From: Candidatus Cloacimonadota bacterium
GTDB taxonomy: Bacteria > Cloacimonadota > Cloacimonadia > Cloacimonadales > Cloacimonadaceae
Reading direction: 5' to 3'
DNA length: 64,000 nucleotides
NCBI GenBank assembly: GCA_012516855.1
Contig: JAAYWB010000016.1
Span: 29,668-93,667, forward strand
The notes beneath the pieces were generated by a model. That model saw nothing but the letters and a program-made list of their open reading frames with translations. It was not told the DNA's origin and made no database searches. This document shows, one piece after another, positions 17,689 through 27,500 of this stretch. Position 1 is the first letter of the stretch, and the number at the start of each line of letters is the position of its first letter. Position numbers and translations under genes: made by a program.

Positions 17689-18030
17689 TCAGTCTTCGGG
17701 CTCTTCGTTATCGCTTTTGAACAATTCTTCGAATTTGGCTGCCACGGCATCGAACTCATCATCGTCTTCGATCACGCTCAGTTCAACGTTTTCGCCATCC
17801 ACTTCCCAGCTCATGATGTCGTATTCCATGGAATCGACCTCAGCCAAAGCTATGTACTGCTTGCCTTCGTGGGTGAGCACATCCAGCACGATGAAATCCT
17901 TGCTGCTGCCGTCATCCATTTCGATGGTGATGGTGTTGCAGTCGCATTCTTCGTTTTCGCAGTCGCAAAGTCCATCGTGTTCGTGGCAATCTTCGCCGCA
18001 TTTGCAGCCGTTCTTTTCTTTATCGGTCAT
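17689..18030 (-). CDS. DUF1292 family protein with Cys/His-rich N-terminus
   Basis: 113 aa. The C-terminal two thirds match DUF1292: ITIEMDDGSSKDFIVLDVL, a GKQYIALAEVD strand and an acidic tail. The first 32 residues hold seven Cys and two His in short spacing (CKCGEDCHEHDGLCDCENEECDC), which DUF1292 proteins normally lack and which looks like a metal site. Very acidic overall. It lies between priA (71 bases upstream) and hutI (66 bases downstream), all on the minus strand, with a good Shine-Dalgarno (AAGGAG). The function of the family is unknown. Confidence 0.75.
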   Translation of the reverse strand: MTDKEKNGCKCGEDCHEHDGLCDCENEECDCNTITIEMDDGSSKDFIVLDVLTHEGKQYIALAEVDSMEYDIMSWEVDGENVELSVIEDDDEFDAVAAKFEELFKSDNEEPED

Positions 18031-18101
18031 GGGGAACTCCTTTGTTTTTCACACTTTTTGCCGCTTGAGTATTTTGGCAAGGGAAAAATTGGCGGATGTT
18101 A

Positions 18102-20480
18102 TCACATCAGGTTTAGCGGGTCCACATCTGGATGGGAATGAATGGCCGCGGGCGGGGTGTAGAGCTCTGAGATCCGCTTCAGGGCTTGCTTCAGGATAGA
18201 AGGGGTGCGGGCTTTGAGGATCAGATGCCAGCGGTTGAGCTTGTTAATTCTGGCAAAGGGTGCAGGTGCCGGACCTAATAGATAGAGATCATTCGCCCCG
18301 AAAGAGGCTGCTGCCAGCAGGGCTTTTTCCTGCAGGAAAGCCATTTCCTGCTCGAGCAGATTCCCGTCCGAACACTGGAACAGGATTCTGGCCAGCCTGT
18401 AGAAGGGCGGGTAGTTCAGGCGCCGGCGATGTTCCAGCTCTTCTTCCGCGAAAGCCTGGTAATCCTGATTTCCAGCGTGCACGATGGCGTAATGGGTGGG
18501 GTTATAGGTTTGGATAATCACTTCGCCACGCTTGTCTGCCCGGCCGGAGCGTCCCGCAACCTGGGTGCAGAGCTGGAAAGTACGTTCCGCGGAACGGAAA
18601 TCCGGAACGTTTAGGCTGATGTCAGCGCTGATGATTCCCACCAGGGTCACTGCCGGAAAATCCAAGCCCTTAGAAATCATCTGCGTGCCCAAAAGGATGT
18701 CCACGTCGCGGTCTTTCATGCGGCGGTACATGGTTTTATAGCTGTCCTGACAGCGCGCAGAATCTGAATCCAGGCGCAACACCCTGGCCTGGGGAAAGAC
18801 AATTCGCAGAAGCTGTTCCACTTTTTGGGTGCCGGGGGAGCCGTAGGAAAAAGTGTAGCTGCCGCAGCTGGGACACTTGCGTGGGCTGGGATAAGCGTTT
18901 CCGCAGTAGTGGCAGTTCATTTCCTCACGGTCGCGGTGGTAATACATGCTGATGTCGCAGTTGGCGCATTTGATCAGCTCTCCGCATTTCAGGCACTGCA
19001 TATAAGAGGAAAAGCCGCGTCGGTTCTGGAACAGGATCACCTGTTCCTTTTTCTCGAGGCGGGTGCCGATGGCGGCGATAAGTTCGTCGGAAAGCAATTG
19101 TTGCTGGTAGTCTTCCTGCAGCGAAAGGATGCGAACCTCGGGCAGCTTGATGTCCAGCGGTCTGCTTTTGAGGGTGTGAAGTGTGTATTTGCCGATGTTC
19201 TGATTGTGCCAGGATTCCAGCGAAGGGGTGGCGCTGCCCAGCACGATTTTTGCCCCTTCCAGCTTGGCCCGCATCACGGCGAGGTCGCGTCCGTTGTAGC
19301 GGGGGTTGTTGTCCTGTTTGTAAGATTGCTCGTGTTCCTCGTCCACGATGATGAGCCCCAACCTCTGCATGGGGGCAAAAACCGCGCTGCGGGCGCCGAT
19401 CACTATCCGGCATTCACCTGCGGCTATCTTGTGCCACTGGTTCAGGCGCTGACGGTCGCTCAATTGGCTGTGGGAGATGGCGAGAGTGGCACCGAATTCG
19501 CCCTGGAAGCGCTCCACCATCTGCGGTGTGAGCGCGATTTCCGGGATCAGGAAGATAACTCCTTTGCCTTCTTGCAGGCAGGAACGGATCAAAGGGATGT
19601 AAACCTCTGTCTTGCCGCTGCCGGTAATGCCGTAAAGCAGATCAACCCTGAATTTCTCAGCTTGCCTCGATATCTCCTGCACCGCGAGCTGCTGCTCTGC
19701 ATTTAGTGTTACGACCTTGGGCCCGGCACTGCTGTCGAAGCTGAAGAACTCACGTTCCACCTTTTTGGGGGTGATGCTCAGCAAGCCTTTCTTCTGCAGC
19801 GCTCGCACCACCGAATAGGATACGGTTTCGCTGATTTCGGAGAGGGGAAACTCCTCTTTGGGGATGGCCAGAATCAGTTGCAGGGCTTCCTTTTGCTTGG
19901 GCGGGAACAACCCCAAGTCGGGCTCGCGGTCCAGCAGCCTGACGAAATTGACCGTTTTGGGTTTGTCCCTGGAGCTCAGCTTGCGTTTAAGCTCCAGCAG
20001 ACCCAGATCCGACGCCTGTTCGATTAGATGCAGCACGGGCACGCCTTTCAACTGTTTGCGCAGTTCCGGGACCTTTATGGTTTCGCCTCCACCCAAAGCG
20101 GGTTGCAGCGCCCGGAAAGGCTCAGGAAAATCGGCCGCCAGCCATTTCACCTCAGCATCAATATCCGGCACCAGCCAGGCCGGCAACATCGCGAAACAAG
20201 CGCTGCCCAGGGAACAGGCATAGTATTCCGCCATGAACTTCGCCAGCTCCAGCAGCCGCGGCCCCAGCACCGGTTCGTCGTCCAGAACCTCCAACACCGG
20301 CTTGTAGCGTATCTTGTCTGAAGGCTGTTCCTGCATCCGGTCACCACAGATGCCGATCATGTCCTTGCGGTTGAAACTCACCAAGACCCTGGCTCCGGGA
20401 GTGATCTCCACTTTGGAGCTGTAATGGAACGCCCGGGTGAGGGCCAGGGGCAGATGCACAGTGTAGTAATACATAGTCAA
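18102..20480 (-). CDS. priA: Primosomal protein N' (replication restart helicase PriA)
   Basis: 792 aa, a full-length PriA. It reloads the replicative helicase at stalled forks. The N-terminal DNA-binding domain (VLVSFNRKDMIGIC) is followed by a superfamily-2 helicase core with Walker A GITGSGKTEVY (284 on), DEEH in IIVDEEHEQSYKQ, GSATPSLES, and the zinc-binding insert with eight Cys (CLKCGELIKCANC ... CHYCGNAYPSPRKCPSC). Helicase motifs V and VI (LLGTQMISKGLDFP, QVAGRSGRADKRG) are intact. The gene begins after a 344-base gap. Nothing unusual. Confidence 0.97.
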   Translation of the reverse strand: MTMYYYTVHLPLALTRAFHYSSKVEITPGARVLVSFNRKDMIGICGDRMQEQPSDKIRYKPVLEVLDDEPVLGPRLLELAKFMAEYYACSLGSACFAMLPAWLVPDIDAEVKWLAADFPEPFRALQPALGGGETIKVPELRKQLKGVPVLHLIEQASDLGLLELKRKLSSRDKPKTVNFVRLLDREPDLGLFPPKQKEALQLILAIPKEEFPLSEISETVSYSVVRALQKKGLLSITPKKVEREFFSFDSSAGPKVVTLNAEQQLAVQEISRQAEKFRVDLLYGITGSGKTEVYIPLIRSCLQEGKGVIFLIPEIALTPQMVERFQGEFGATLAISHSQLSDRQRLNQWHKIAAGECRIVIGARSAVFAPMQRLGLIIVDEEHEQSYKQDNNPRYNGRDLAVMRAKLEGAKIVLGSATPSLESWHNQNIGKYTLHTLKSRPLDIKLPEVRILSLQEDYQQQLLSDELIAAIGTRLEKKEQVILFQNRRGFSSYMQCLKCGELIKCANCDISMYYHRDREEMNCHYCGNAYPSPRKCPSCGSYTFSYGSPGTQKVEQLLRIVFPQARVLRLDSDSARCQDSYKTMYRRMKDRDVDILLGTQMISKGLDFPAVTLVGIISADISLNVPDFRSAERTFQLCTQVAGRSGRADKRGEVIIQTYNPTHYAIVHAGNQDYQAFAEEELEHRRRLNYPPFYRLARILFQCSDGNLLEQEMAFLQEKALLAAASFGANDLYLLGPAPAPFARINKLNRWHLILKARTPSILKQALKRISELYTPPAAIHSHPDVDPLNLM

Positions 20481-20585
20481 AGGCTAAGGGCAGGGGCATT
20501 TGTGTCAATGGAAATCTGCCAGCGTGGCTTCTGTTCCTGGCAAATTCGCCCTTTGCCCCAGCTCACTTGCCTCCTTTTCGCCTCC

Positions 20586-20620
20586 CGCTGAGTTCCCGCT
20601 GCCTAAACGGGAAGTCAGCG
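20586..20620. repeat. Long inverted repeat in the priA upstream gap
   Basis: CGCTGA-G-TTCCCG pairs with CGGGAA-G-TCAGCG across a 9-base loop: a 13-bp stem with one internal G/G mismatch. It lies in the 344-base gap (20481-20824) between the priA start and the end of the AgmX-like gene. The rest of the gap holds only the terminator at 20777-20803. I see no gene and no copy of the dispersed repeat here. Confidence 0.55.
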
Positions 20621-20776
20621 AGAAGTGAACGGGATGTATATGGGATGGAGCAAACGGCGAAGCCAGAGCGATTCTCAGAATTCCTGTGTATTATCAGTCT
20701 CTGGCTTCATTCATCAAGGGCTAGAGACGAGGCAGGGTCCAATCGGAAAATCAGAAACATCCATAATCCAAGGCAG

Positions 20777-20803
20777 AAAAAACCCCGCCGGTGGAGCGGG
20801 GTT
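20777..20803 (-). terminator. Intrinsic terminator of the envelope operon
   Basis: Read on the minus strand, AACCCCGC / GCGGGGTT form an 8-bp stem with a 7-base loop, followed by TTTTTTC. It lies 22 bases after the stop of the AgmX/TonB-like gene and would end the seven-gene transcript. Confidence 0.9.
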
Positions 20804-20824
20804 GTGATATGTTCTCGTTTATGC

Positions 20825-22339
20825 TTAGGCTTGAGTGAGGTTCATTTTGAACTGGTATTTTGTGGGTTTGGTCACGTTGAAGCGCCAGGATTCCACTATG
20901 TTCTTGATCTCGTTCAAGAAGCTCTGCGTGAATGTGGCGCTGTTTGAAGTTACACGGGCCGAAACACTGCCATTTTCTGCAATGTCCATTACAACAGTGA
21001 TTGAACCGGTCTGCTTTTTAATGGCAACGTTTCTCTTGTAGGATTGCTCGATCTGGCCTTTTCGGGAGGCGATCTGGTTGTAGATGATGTCGGCGTCCGG
21101 AACGGAGGAAGCGGGCTTGGGTATCTTCACTTCCGGGGTGGGGAGCTTGGAGATTTCCGGGGCTTTCACAACGGATTGGGTAACTCTTTCAGTTTCTTCA
21201 CGGGCTGAAGGAACGGCCGGCCACTGGCCGGTGGAAGGGGTTTTCAACCTGGAAGCGTCACCGGTGAAAGTCTGGGTGGGCACATTAGGCCGGGTGGTCA
21301 ATCCGGGTCCGCCGGGTAGGGTTGTGGCAACCCTGCCAACATCAGAGGTTGAGGTGTTGAAACCTGAAGTGGCGTTGGGATCGAAGGAACCGGAGAAACC
21401 TGACGAAGCCTGGGGATTGAAGGATCCCGAAGCTCCGGATCCTGTGCCGGTGCCGGTTGCGGAACCCCTGGCTCCCGGGCGGGCAGTGATAAAATTCTGC
21501 AAGCCGGTGACGGCATAGGCAGTTTGGGGCCTGCTGGGGCCGGGAGTTCCTACTCCGGGTCTTCCGGTGCCAAAGATCTGGCCTCTATCGGGCACACCCT
21601 GGCTTTGCCTTCCGCCGGTGGTCCGGCCGGTACCTCTGGCAGGTTGCGTTCCGCCGGGTTGCTGTTGTCCACGGGTATCACTGACTTGCGCTTCTGGTGG
21701 GGTCTGCGGCATGGTTGCTTCCGGAGGGGTCAAACCAAGCTGCGGCTCTATCCTGCGCACTCTTTCCAGTTCCGCCAGAGTTTCCGTGAGGGTTTTTTCC
21801 TGGTCCATTTTGGGCTTGATCACGAGGTCGTAAATCAGCACGAAAGCGAGGCCAAAAATCAAGAAGAGCAGGATGAGTCCAGTTTCCGTGCGTTCCGAAG
21901 AAGATAACGGGGCCGGCTTCAGGCTGTTGTTCACCACAGCTTGTTCTTCCGGGCGCAGAACCGTTATCCGAGGCTCGGTATAACCGAACTGGATGTCGTA
22001 ATCAGGGTTTAACTGCGCGGTTCCGCTGAGGTCGTTGCGCAGCTTGAGCAGCGAGCCTGATAGGATGCCGTTTTGCTGCAGGGCATTGGCATCCAGCGGA
22101 TTGCCATCCTTGCTGCAAGTCAGGTTCGAGCCATCCGGCAGTTGCAGATAGAAGTCTTCTCCACGCTTGATCAGAAGCTTATGCCTGACTGGGAACTTCT
22201 GCGAATCGTCCAGGATTTGCCAGAACAGGTGTTTATCTGTTCCAATGTACCATTTGTTGGTAAAATCCAATCCCTGGCGGATGGTATCCAGATGTTTTCC
22301 CCGGTAATTAAGGCTTATATTCAGTATCGTCTTTGCCAT
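20825..22339 (-). CDS. AgmX/PglI-type TonB-like protein with N-terminal FHA-like domain
   Basis: About 504 aa. Residues 1-130 are a beta-rich segment resembling the FHA-like N-terminus of AgmX/GltG proteins (KWYIGTDKHLFW, LLIKRGEDFYLQLPDG). One membrane helix follows (GLILLFLIFGLAFVLIYDLVI), then a coiled segment and about 190 residues rich in Pro, Gly, Thr and Ser (periplasm-spanning linker). The C-terminal 95 residues form an AgmX/PglI-type TonB-like domain (IASRKGQIEQSYKRN, GSITVVMDIAENG, IVESWRFN). TonB-type tails carry energy from ExbB-ExbD motors to outer-membrane partners. I chose the ATG at 22339, 4 bases after GGGAGG; the longer frame runs into the previous gene. It is the last gene of the envelope operon. 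Confidence 0.85.
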   Translation of the reverse strand: MAKTILNISLNYRGKHLDTIRQGLDFTNKWYIGTDKHLFWQILDDSQKFPVRHKLLIKRGEDFYLQLPDGSNLTCSKDGNPLDANALQQNGILSGSLLKLRNDLSGTAQLNPDYDIQFGYTEPRITVLRPEEQAVVNNSLKPAPLSSSERTETGLILLFLIFGLAFVLIYDLVIKPKMDQEKTLTETLAELERVRRIEPQLGLTPPEATMPQTPPEAQVSDTRGQQQPGGTQPARGTGRTTGGRQSQGVPDRGQIFGTGRPGVGTPGPSRPQTAYAVTGLQNFITARPGARGSATGTGTGSGASGSFNPQASSGFSGSFDPNATSGFNTSTSDVGRVATTLPGGPGLTTRPNVPTQTFTGDASRLKTPSTGQWPAVPSAREETERVTQSVVKAPEISKLPTPEVKIPKPASSVPDADIIYNQIASRKGQIEQSYKRNVAIKKQTGSITVVMDIAENGSVSARVTSNSATFTQSFLNEIKNIVESWRFNVTKPTKYQFKMNLTQA

Positions 22340-22349
22340 CATACCTCCC

Positions 22350-22901
22350 TTACCCACTGGTGTTCGATTTACTTTTTTCAAGCCAATCAGTTTCCAGGAG
22401 GGTGGCAAAATAGATGTATTCGTAGAAAGAACTGGTCCCCAAGCTCACGAATTCCGTTATATACCAGCAGGGGATGCTTTTATCCGCCTGTATGAGCAAG
22501 GCTGTGGTGGTCGGATTACCGTCGGCATCGGGAGTTTTAACAATTTCCGTGGCAGTGCTTTGCAAGTAAGTGAGGATTTCGGTGCGTTTATCAGGATCAG
22601 AAGCAAACTCTTCCAGGCTGCCAAAATAGATTCCCTGTTCGCCAAGGAGTATCCGGTCAGGGTAGATCTGAACCACGGTGGTACCTTTGTTTTCCAGCAA
22701 GTCCCGCTTTTCCATGGTGACCGGGAAGGTCATGTTGTTAGGCATGGTCAGTTTTTGCACTTCCATGGATACGTTCTTGAGCAGGAACACCAGCAGGATG
22801 GTGAGGATATCCACCAGTGAAATGATGGACAGCGAAGTTCCTTCTTTGAACTTGCGCCGCACCCGGCGGTTCGTGTCTTTGGGCTTAATGACGTTGCTCA
22901 T
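22350..22901 (-). CDS. ExbD/TolR-family protein (with canonical Asp)
   Basis: 183 aa. A basic cytoplasmic N-terminus (NRRVRRKFKEG) precedes one membrane helix, SLVDILTILLVFLLKNV, that keeps the proton-conducting Asp (D31) of ExbD/TolR/MotB. The remaining 130 residues are periplasmic. The ATG overlaps the previous ExbD-like stop by 4 bases. With the TolQ-like protein two genes upstream it should form a proton-driven stator. The periplasmic part is longer than in TolR and poorly conserved, so its target differs from the Tol-Pal system. Confidence 0.85.
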   Translation of the reverse strand: MSNVIKPKDTNRRVRRKFKEGTSLSIISLVDILTILLVFLLKNVSMEVQKLTMPNNMTFPVTMEKRDLLENKGTTVVQIYPDRILLGEQGIYFGSLEEFASDPDKRTEILTYLQSTATEIVKTPDADGNPTTTALLIQADKSIPCWYITEFVSLGTSSFYEYIYFATLLETDWLEKSKSNTSG

Positions 22902-23434
22902 TTTCCCCCCATCACGTAGTAGCGAACCTGCGGGGCTTTGTAGTGAACATTGGCAAAGTTGTTGCTCCGGCAGATATCTATGGTTTTGATCAGGACGTCA
23001 TACTTCACATCATCATAAGGGGCCACACTAATGTCCAGCAGGTCCGGAAACCTTTCCCGGACAGCCTTGAGGGCGGCATCGAGCATGACATAGTCATATT
23101 GTCCAAGAGACAATTTCACGATACCGGGGTCGCGTCCGGGTTCCCTGATCTCGAAACCAGGTATGGTGGTGAGCAGTGAATCCTGCGAGGCCGTTATGAT
23201 TACGGTTACTTCCGGAACATCCTTATTCAAGCCTTCCGTGCCGTCAACCGTCGCGGACTGGCCGGGAGGGGCGGCAGAGAAGTTGAAGGCCACCAGCGCC
23301 ACCTGCGTGATCACCAGCATCAGCAATAGAAATGGGATGACGGTGAGAAACAAGTTCATGAGGGGCACCAAATCCGGAATTTTCGGATCTGAGACCGGAT
23401 GCTGGTTCCTTCTTGCTGAAGGACGGTATGCCAT
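22898..23434 (-). CDS. ExbD/TolR-family protein (Asp replaced by Asn)
   Basis: 178 aa. The N-terminus is cytoplasmic (PSARRNQHPVSDPKIPDLVP), then a single helix, LMNLFLTVIPFLLLMLVITQVAL, in which the usual Asp of the ExbD motif is Asn (N27). The periplasmic domain of about 120 residues has the TolR-like strand order (SLGQYDYVMLDAALKAVRERFPDLLDISVAPYDDVKYDVLIKTID shortened here as seen). Paired TolR-like proteins, one without the Asp, are known in the AglQRS gliding motor of Myxococcus by analogy. The gap to the TolQ-like stop is 4 bases. A structural, non-conducting partner of the second ExbD is likely. Confidence 0.8.
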   Translation of the reverse strand: MAYRPSARRNQHPVSDPKIPDLVPLMNLFLTVIPFLLLMLVITQVALVAFNFSAAPPGQSATVDGTEGLNKDVPEVTVIITASQDSLLTTIPGFEIREPGRDPGIVKLSLGQYDYVMLDAALKAVRERFPDLLDISVAPYDDVKYDVLIKTIDICRSNNFANVHYKAPQVRYYVMGGK

Positions 23435-23438
23435 GATT

Positions 23439-24209
23439 TTATCCTTTAGCTGAGATATTGATGAAGTTGATTAGTTTAACGCTATATTCGTCGATCTCGT
23501 TGATGAGTTTTTGGGCTTTGCCCATCAGCCAACCTTTGATCAGAGTGAGCGGAATGGCGGCGATCAAACCGAGGGCGGTGGTGCCGATGGCGGTTTTGAT
23601 GCCGGCAGAAAGCATGATGTTCTTCTGGCTGTCAAGCACGTCAGGACGGCTGAGGGCGTTGAAAGCTGCCAGCAATCCCCAAATGGTTCCCAGCAGACCG
23701 AGATAGGTGCAAACTTGGGCAAGGGTGTCGAACCAGAAAAGGCCCGCGTCGAGTTTGTAAACTTTTTGCAGCACGGCTTCGTCGAGTGCGTTCTGCACTT
23801 GGTCGCTCATGTCTTCTTTGGAGGCAGTCTTGCGCACGTCCTTATAGACGGAAAGTCCGCTGAAGAAGATGAAGCCGAGGGTGGTGTCCTTCAATTTTTC
23901 CGTGATCTTGATGGCTTCTTCGATCTGGTCGTTCTTGATGTAGCCTTTCAGGCTTTTGTACAGGTTCTGGGCGTTGATCTTTTCTTTATGGAACAACTGG
24001 ATGTAGCGGACGACCGCGTAAACGATACCGATTATGAAAACCAACAGGATGAGGTATCCGAAATAACCTTCCTGATTGCTGTCATCAAATATGGTGGCAA
24101 GGTTTACGGGGCTTGTTTTGATATCTGTTAGCTGTGTTACCTGCGCCGACAGGGCCCCAAGGCTGATCACCAGGGTTAGGATTACGAGAACGATGTGCTT
24201 GGCATTCAT
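23439..24209 (-). CDS. MotA/TolQ/ExbB proton-channel protein
   Basis: 256 aa. It has a signal-like first segment (MNAKHIVLVILTLVISLGALSAQ), then a membrane helix at about residues 47-70 (YLILLVFIIGIVYAVVRYI), a cytoplasmic domain, and two C-terminal helices including LAQVCTYLGLLGTIWGLLAAF and IGTTALGLIAAIPLTLIKGW, the ExbB/TolQ signature. ExbB-type channels form the proton path with ExbD. I use the ATG at 24209, behind GAGGAG at 5 bases and overlapping the upstream stop as ATGA; longer starts lie inside the previous gene. A cleavable N-terminal signal is typical of FCB-group ExbB proteins. Confidence 0.9.
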   Translation of the reverse strand: MNAKHIVLVILTLVISLGALSAQVTQLTDIKTSPVNLATIFDDSNQEGYFGYLILLVFIIGIVYAVVRYIQLFHKEKINAQNLYKSLKGYIKNDQIEEAIKITEKLKDTTLGFIFFSGLSVYKDVRKTASKEDMSDQVQNALDEAVLQKVYKLDAGLFWFDTLAQVCTYLGLLGTIWGLLAAFNALSRPDVLDSQKNIMLSAGIKTAIGTTALGLIAAIPLTLIKGWLMGKAQKLINEIDEYSVKLINFINISAKG

Positions 24210-24514
24210 TTTGACTCCTCTAGCCATGTTAATATTTCTTGTTTCCAATTTGTAAGTTGTTTTTTGCTTTCAGCCTGAATCGCTGCCAGGCTGATCGTGA
24301 AATCGTATTTTGCCGCCGGAGCATAGGTATCGGTCTTGACCTGGACCACGCTGATATCAGGCATCATGGTCTTGATCTGGATCTGCAGGTCGCGTCCTTC
24401 TATCAATTCTGTTTCCTGGGGTTCCGCAACAGCGGTTTCGCCACTGTCCACCTGCGCAAGGCAAACGGAGGTTCCCAGCAGGATCAGGAGGCTGATCAGT
24501 AAAGTCTTTTTCAT
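24206..24514 (-). CDS. Small predicted periplasmic protein of the envelope operon
   Basis: 102 aa. A clear signal peptide (MKKTLLISLLILLGTSVCLAQ) leaves about 80 residues of mature protein: an acidic linker, a beta-rich middle (LQIQIKTMMPDISVVQVKT) and a C-terminal helix ending NWKQEILTWLEESK. I do not recognise the family. It lies 4 bases after the 1943-aa TPR gene and overlaps the TolQ-like start, so it is made together with the motor and is a candidate linker or accessory subunit. Confidence 0.7.
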   Translation of the reverse strand: MKKTLLISLLILLGTSVCLAQVDSGETAVAEPQETELIEGRDLQIQIKTMMPDISVVQVKTDTYAPAAKYDFTISLAAIQAESKKQLTNWKQEILTWLEESK

Positions 24515-24518
24515 CTCT

Positions 24519-27500
24519 TCACTCCTTGGCGGATACTGTTATGCCCAGCTCGGCGAGCATGCCGCGGTTGGGCGAATTGTTCCTAACTTCCATGCGCAGC
24601 TTGTTCAAGCCGGGCTTCAGAAGGCCAACGGGCAAACCGGCCCTCACCGGATACACCAGGAAAGGCTCAGTATCGTAGTTCAGTTCGTAAACAGGACCCA
24701 GGGGCTGGCCATTCAGGAACAGCTTGGCGTTGTCCGGGGCGACAAAATCAAGATAACCTTCCCCAAATCCTGCTTGCAATTCAAATTCCTTTTCAAATAT
24801 TACCAGTGTCTGTTGGTTTTCCTGCGTCTCATCTATCCAGATTGGCTTCGCAGAGGTATTTTGCAGGAAAGTTGATCTGTCCATGGGAAGATCGAAGTTC
24901 GGTGCCAAACTGGCGTAGGAACTGATCTCCTCTCCTGTTGCGGGGTCTTTCCCGATCACTATCCAGTCTGTATTTGACACCAGGGTTTTCACATCGGTGG
25001 GGCTGGTGGTGACCATTTCGGCCGCGTCAAAGAAGAAACTTGTGCTGAAATGGATGGGCTCTTCCGAAACACCGGTGTTGGGGAAAACGCCTCGGAAAAG
25101 GTTCTTACCACTTTTCAAGCCCTCGCCTTCGATGCGGATCGCGAAGACCGTGCCAAAATCTTCCCTGTAAACGGGAATATAGACCGGATCTATCTTGGTG
25201 CCGTTGAAAACGATGTTGGGGTCCTGCTCATAAGCCAGATAAACATAGGCAAAGAGGGGGGCGACCTCAAAATCGAACTCACGTTCCAAAACTAGTTCGT
25301 GACGGGAGGGAACGCTATAAGTCGAGAGCATTCTTCCGTCATCCAGGGTTAGGGAACCGAATGCGTTGAGCTTCTGAGAACCACCCTGGGGTTTTTCCAG
25401 TCTGGCGGTCCAGGTTTTGTCCAGTGTGTGCCGGATTTCTGTGTATTCCGGCAACAGGTTGCGTTCGATAAGTTTATCTTCGGCCTTGGTGGTGTACTTG
25501 TCGTAGTAACCGGCTGTGAAATACTTGTTGTAGATATCCTGGTAGATCAGGCTCGAGTTGGCGTGAAACACATCTATATAGGGTTGAGAATGTGGTTTGA
25601 TATCAGTGTTGACCATTTTGTCAAACTCACGCTCGCTGACCCTTTTGCGGTCGCGGAAGGGAGCAAGTTCATTGGCTACCTGGATGTATTTATTGATCTG
25701 GGTTTCCACAACTTCTGCAGCACGGTCATTGATCTGGCAGATCAAGCTGAGCGCCCTAAGACGACGTTCGTTGTCCAGGATGTCAGCTTCCTGCTGATCA
25801 AGCAGTTTAACAATCTTTGCAACCTCGAGTTCGGCTTTGGTTTGCAAGGATGGAACCAGGTTTTGGGTTCCGCCGAAGAGGTGTTTTTGCCAGGTGGTGC
25901 CGGCACTCACGGGCAGCAGTTTGTTGGCTGATGCGGTGAGGAAATTTCCTTTTTCGATGCTGTTCATTTGGCGGTCGAATCCATCCAGGAAGGCTTGGCG
26001 TGCTTGCAGGATGGAGTGTTCGGATTCAGCGAAGGCAAAGGCTTCATAAGCTTTGGCGCTTTCCACGGGCAGACCTTCTTTTCGATACTCAGCTTCCTGG
26101 CGTTTGAACTCGTCCCTTTTCTGGAAGGCCAGGTCCCAATTCTTGGCTGCGTAAGCAGCATCAAATTCTTGTGCCAGTGTTCCCAGTTTGCGGTTGGCAA
26201 CCGTCAGATATCGTTCGGATTTGGTTTTGTCATTCAGATATAGTTCGCGCGCGTAATACTCAAAACGCTGCTGATCCTGCCGGGCAAGGTAAGAATCAGC
26301 CAGGATGGTGAGGAAGCCGGGAGTTTCTTTGTGTTTGGGGTAGGTTTGGGTGAAGTAGGTAAGGGTCTCCACTACTTTATCCTGATTCTTCTCACTGCTG
26401 TAGATCTCCACAGCCCAGAGATATATCTCTTCCGGATTTATGTCGCCGCTGTCAATGCGTCCGGCCCGCACGTCTTTGTGCAGGTCGATGTAAGCCGCAG
26501 CCGCGTTTCCACGCTGGGCGGGGTCCTTGCGCATTTCCTCAATGAGGTTTACCCTAAGGGCAAAGGCGAGGTTGCTCTCTGGAAACTGCTGAATGAATTC
26601 GTTTTTCAGGTTCCTGGTTCTGACGGGGTCTTTAATCTGGTTTTGGGCAATGTTCCAGCTCTGTTCATAGAGGGCATATTTCTCATTCATGGAGGGTTTT
26701 ACAGCGGCCAGATCCGTTTTCAGTTCGATAGCTTCAGGGTAGAGCCTGGCTTTGATGTATGCTTCGGAGGCTAGGAACAGGTAACCTTGGCTGCGGGACG
26801 GCTCATTGGTAAATTTGTCCGCCAAACGGATCAGCTCAGTGGCAACGGTCTTATGGTCACCCTGCTTCTCGGCCTGTTCATAATTGTTCTGGATCTGCAA
26901 TCTCACGAAGTTTTCGATCTCAGCGGCGTCGGCGGTATTTTCAGAGAAGCCTTTGGCGGCTATGTACATCCGTTCCGCTTCACTGAAGTTGCCGGCATCC
27001 TCCTCTATCTTGGCCAGGTTCAGGTAGATGCTTCTGCTGGTTGCCCGATCGATATCGATCCCACTTGCCAGAATTGTGTTGTAATGTACTTTGGCCTGTT
27101 CCGGATGGCCATGGTGCATTTCAACCGCTGCCAGGTCCATCAGAATGGCTGGTGCCCCCTTTCTGGCTTCCGGATTCTGGGAGGCCTTCAACACATCGTA
27201 GAACCTGAGCGCTGAAGTCCGGTACTGGGTGTGGGAAGCTTGATCTTTCGGAGCGGGTTTGGAGAGCGAGTATATCCGCTGATTGTATTTGTAGATGAGG
27301 CCTTCGTTATTGAAGAAATCAGGGTTTCCCTGATAATCTTCGTTGTATTTTGTCAGCTTCATCGCGGCGTTGCTATAGCTTTCAACATCATTGCGTTTTT
27401 CAGCCAAAATGCTGGCCAGCAGCACTTCGGTTTGTCTGTTACTGTCAATGAAAGTCTGAAGTTCCGAGGTATTAGTGAAAAGCTCAGTGTACTGCTGATA

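Noticed and set aside
18825..19706. 293-codon open frame antisense to priA
   Set aside because: Opposite the helicase core and zinc insert, low-complexity Val/Gly/Ala/His composition typical of antisense frames.
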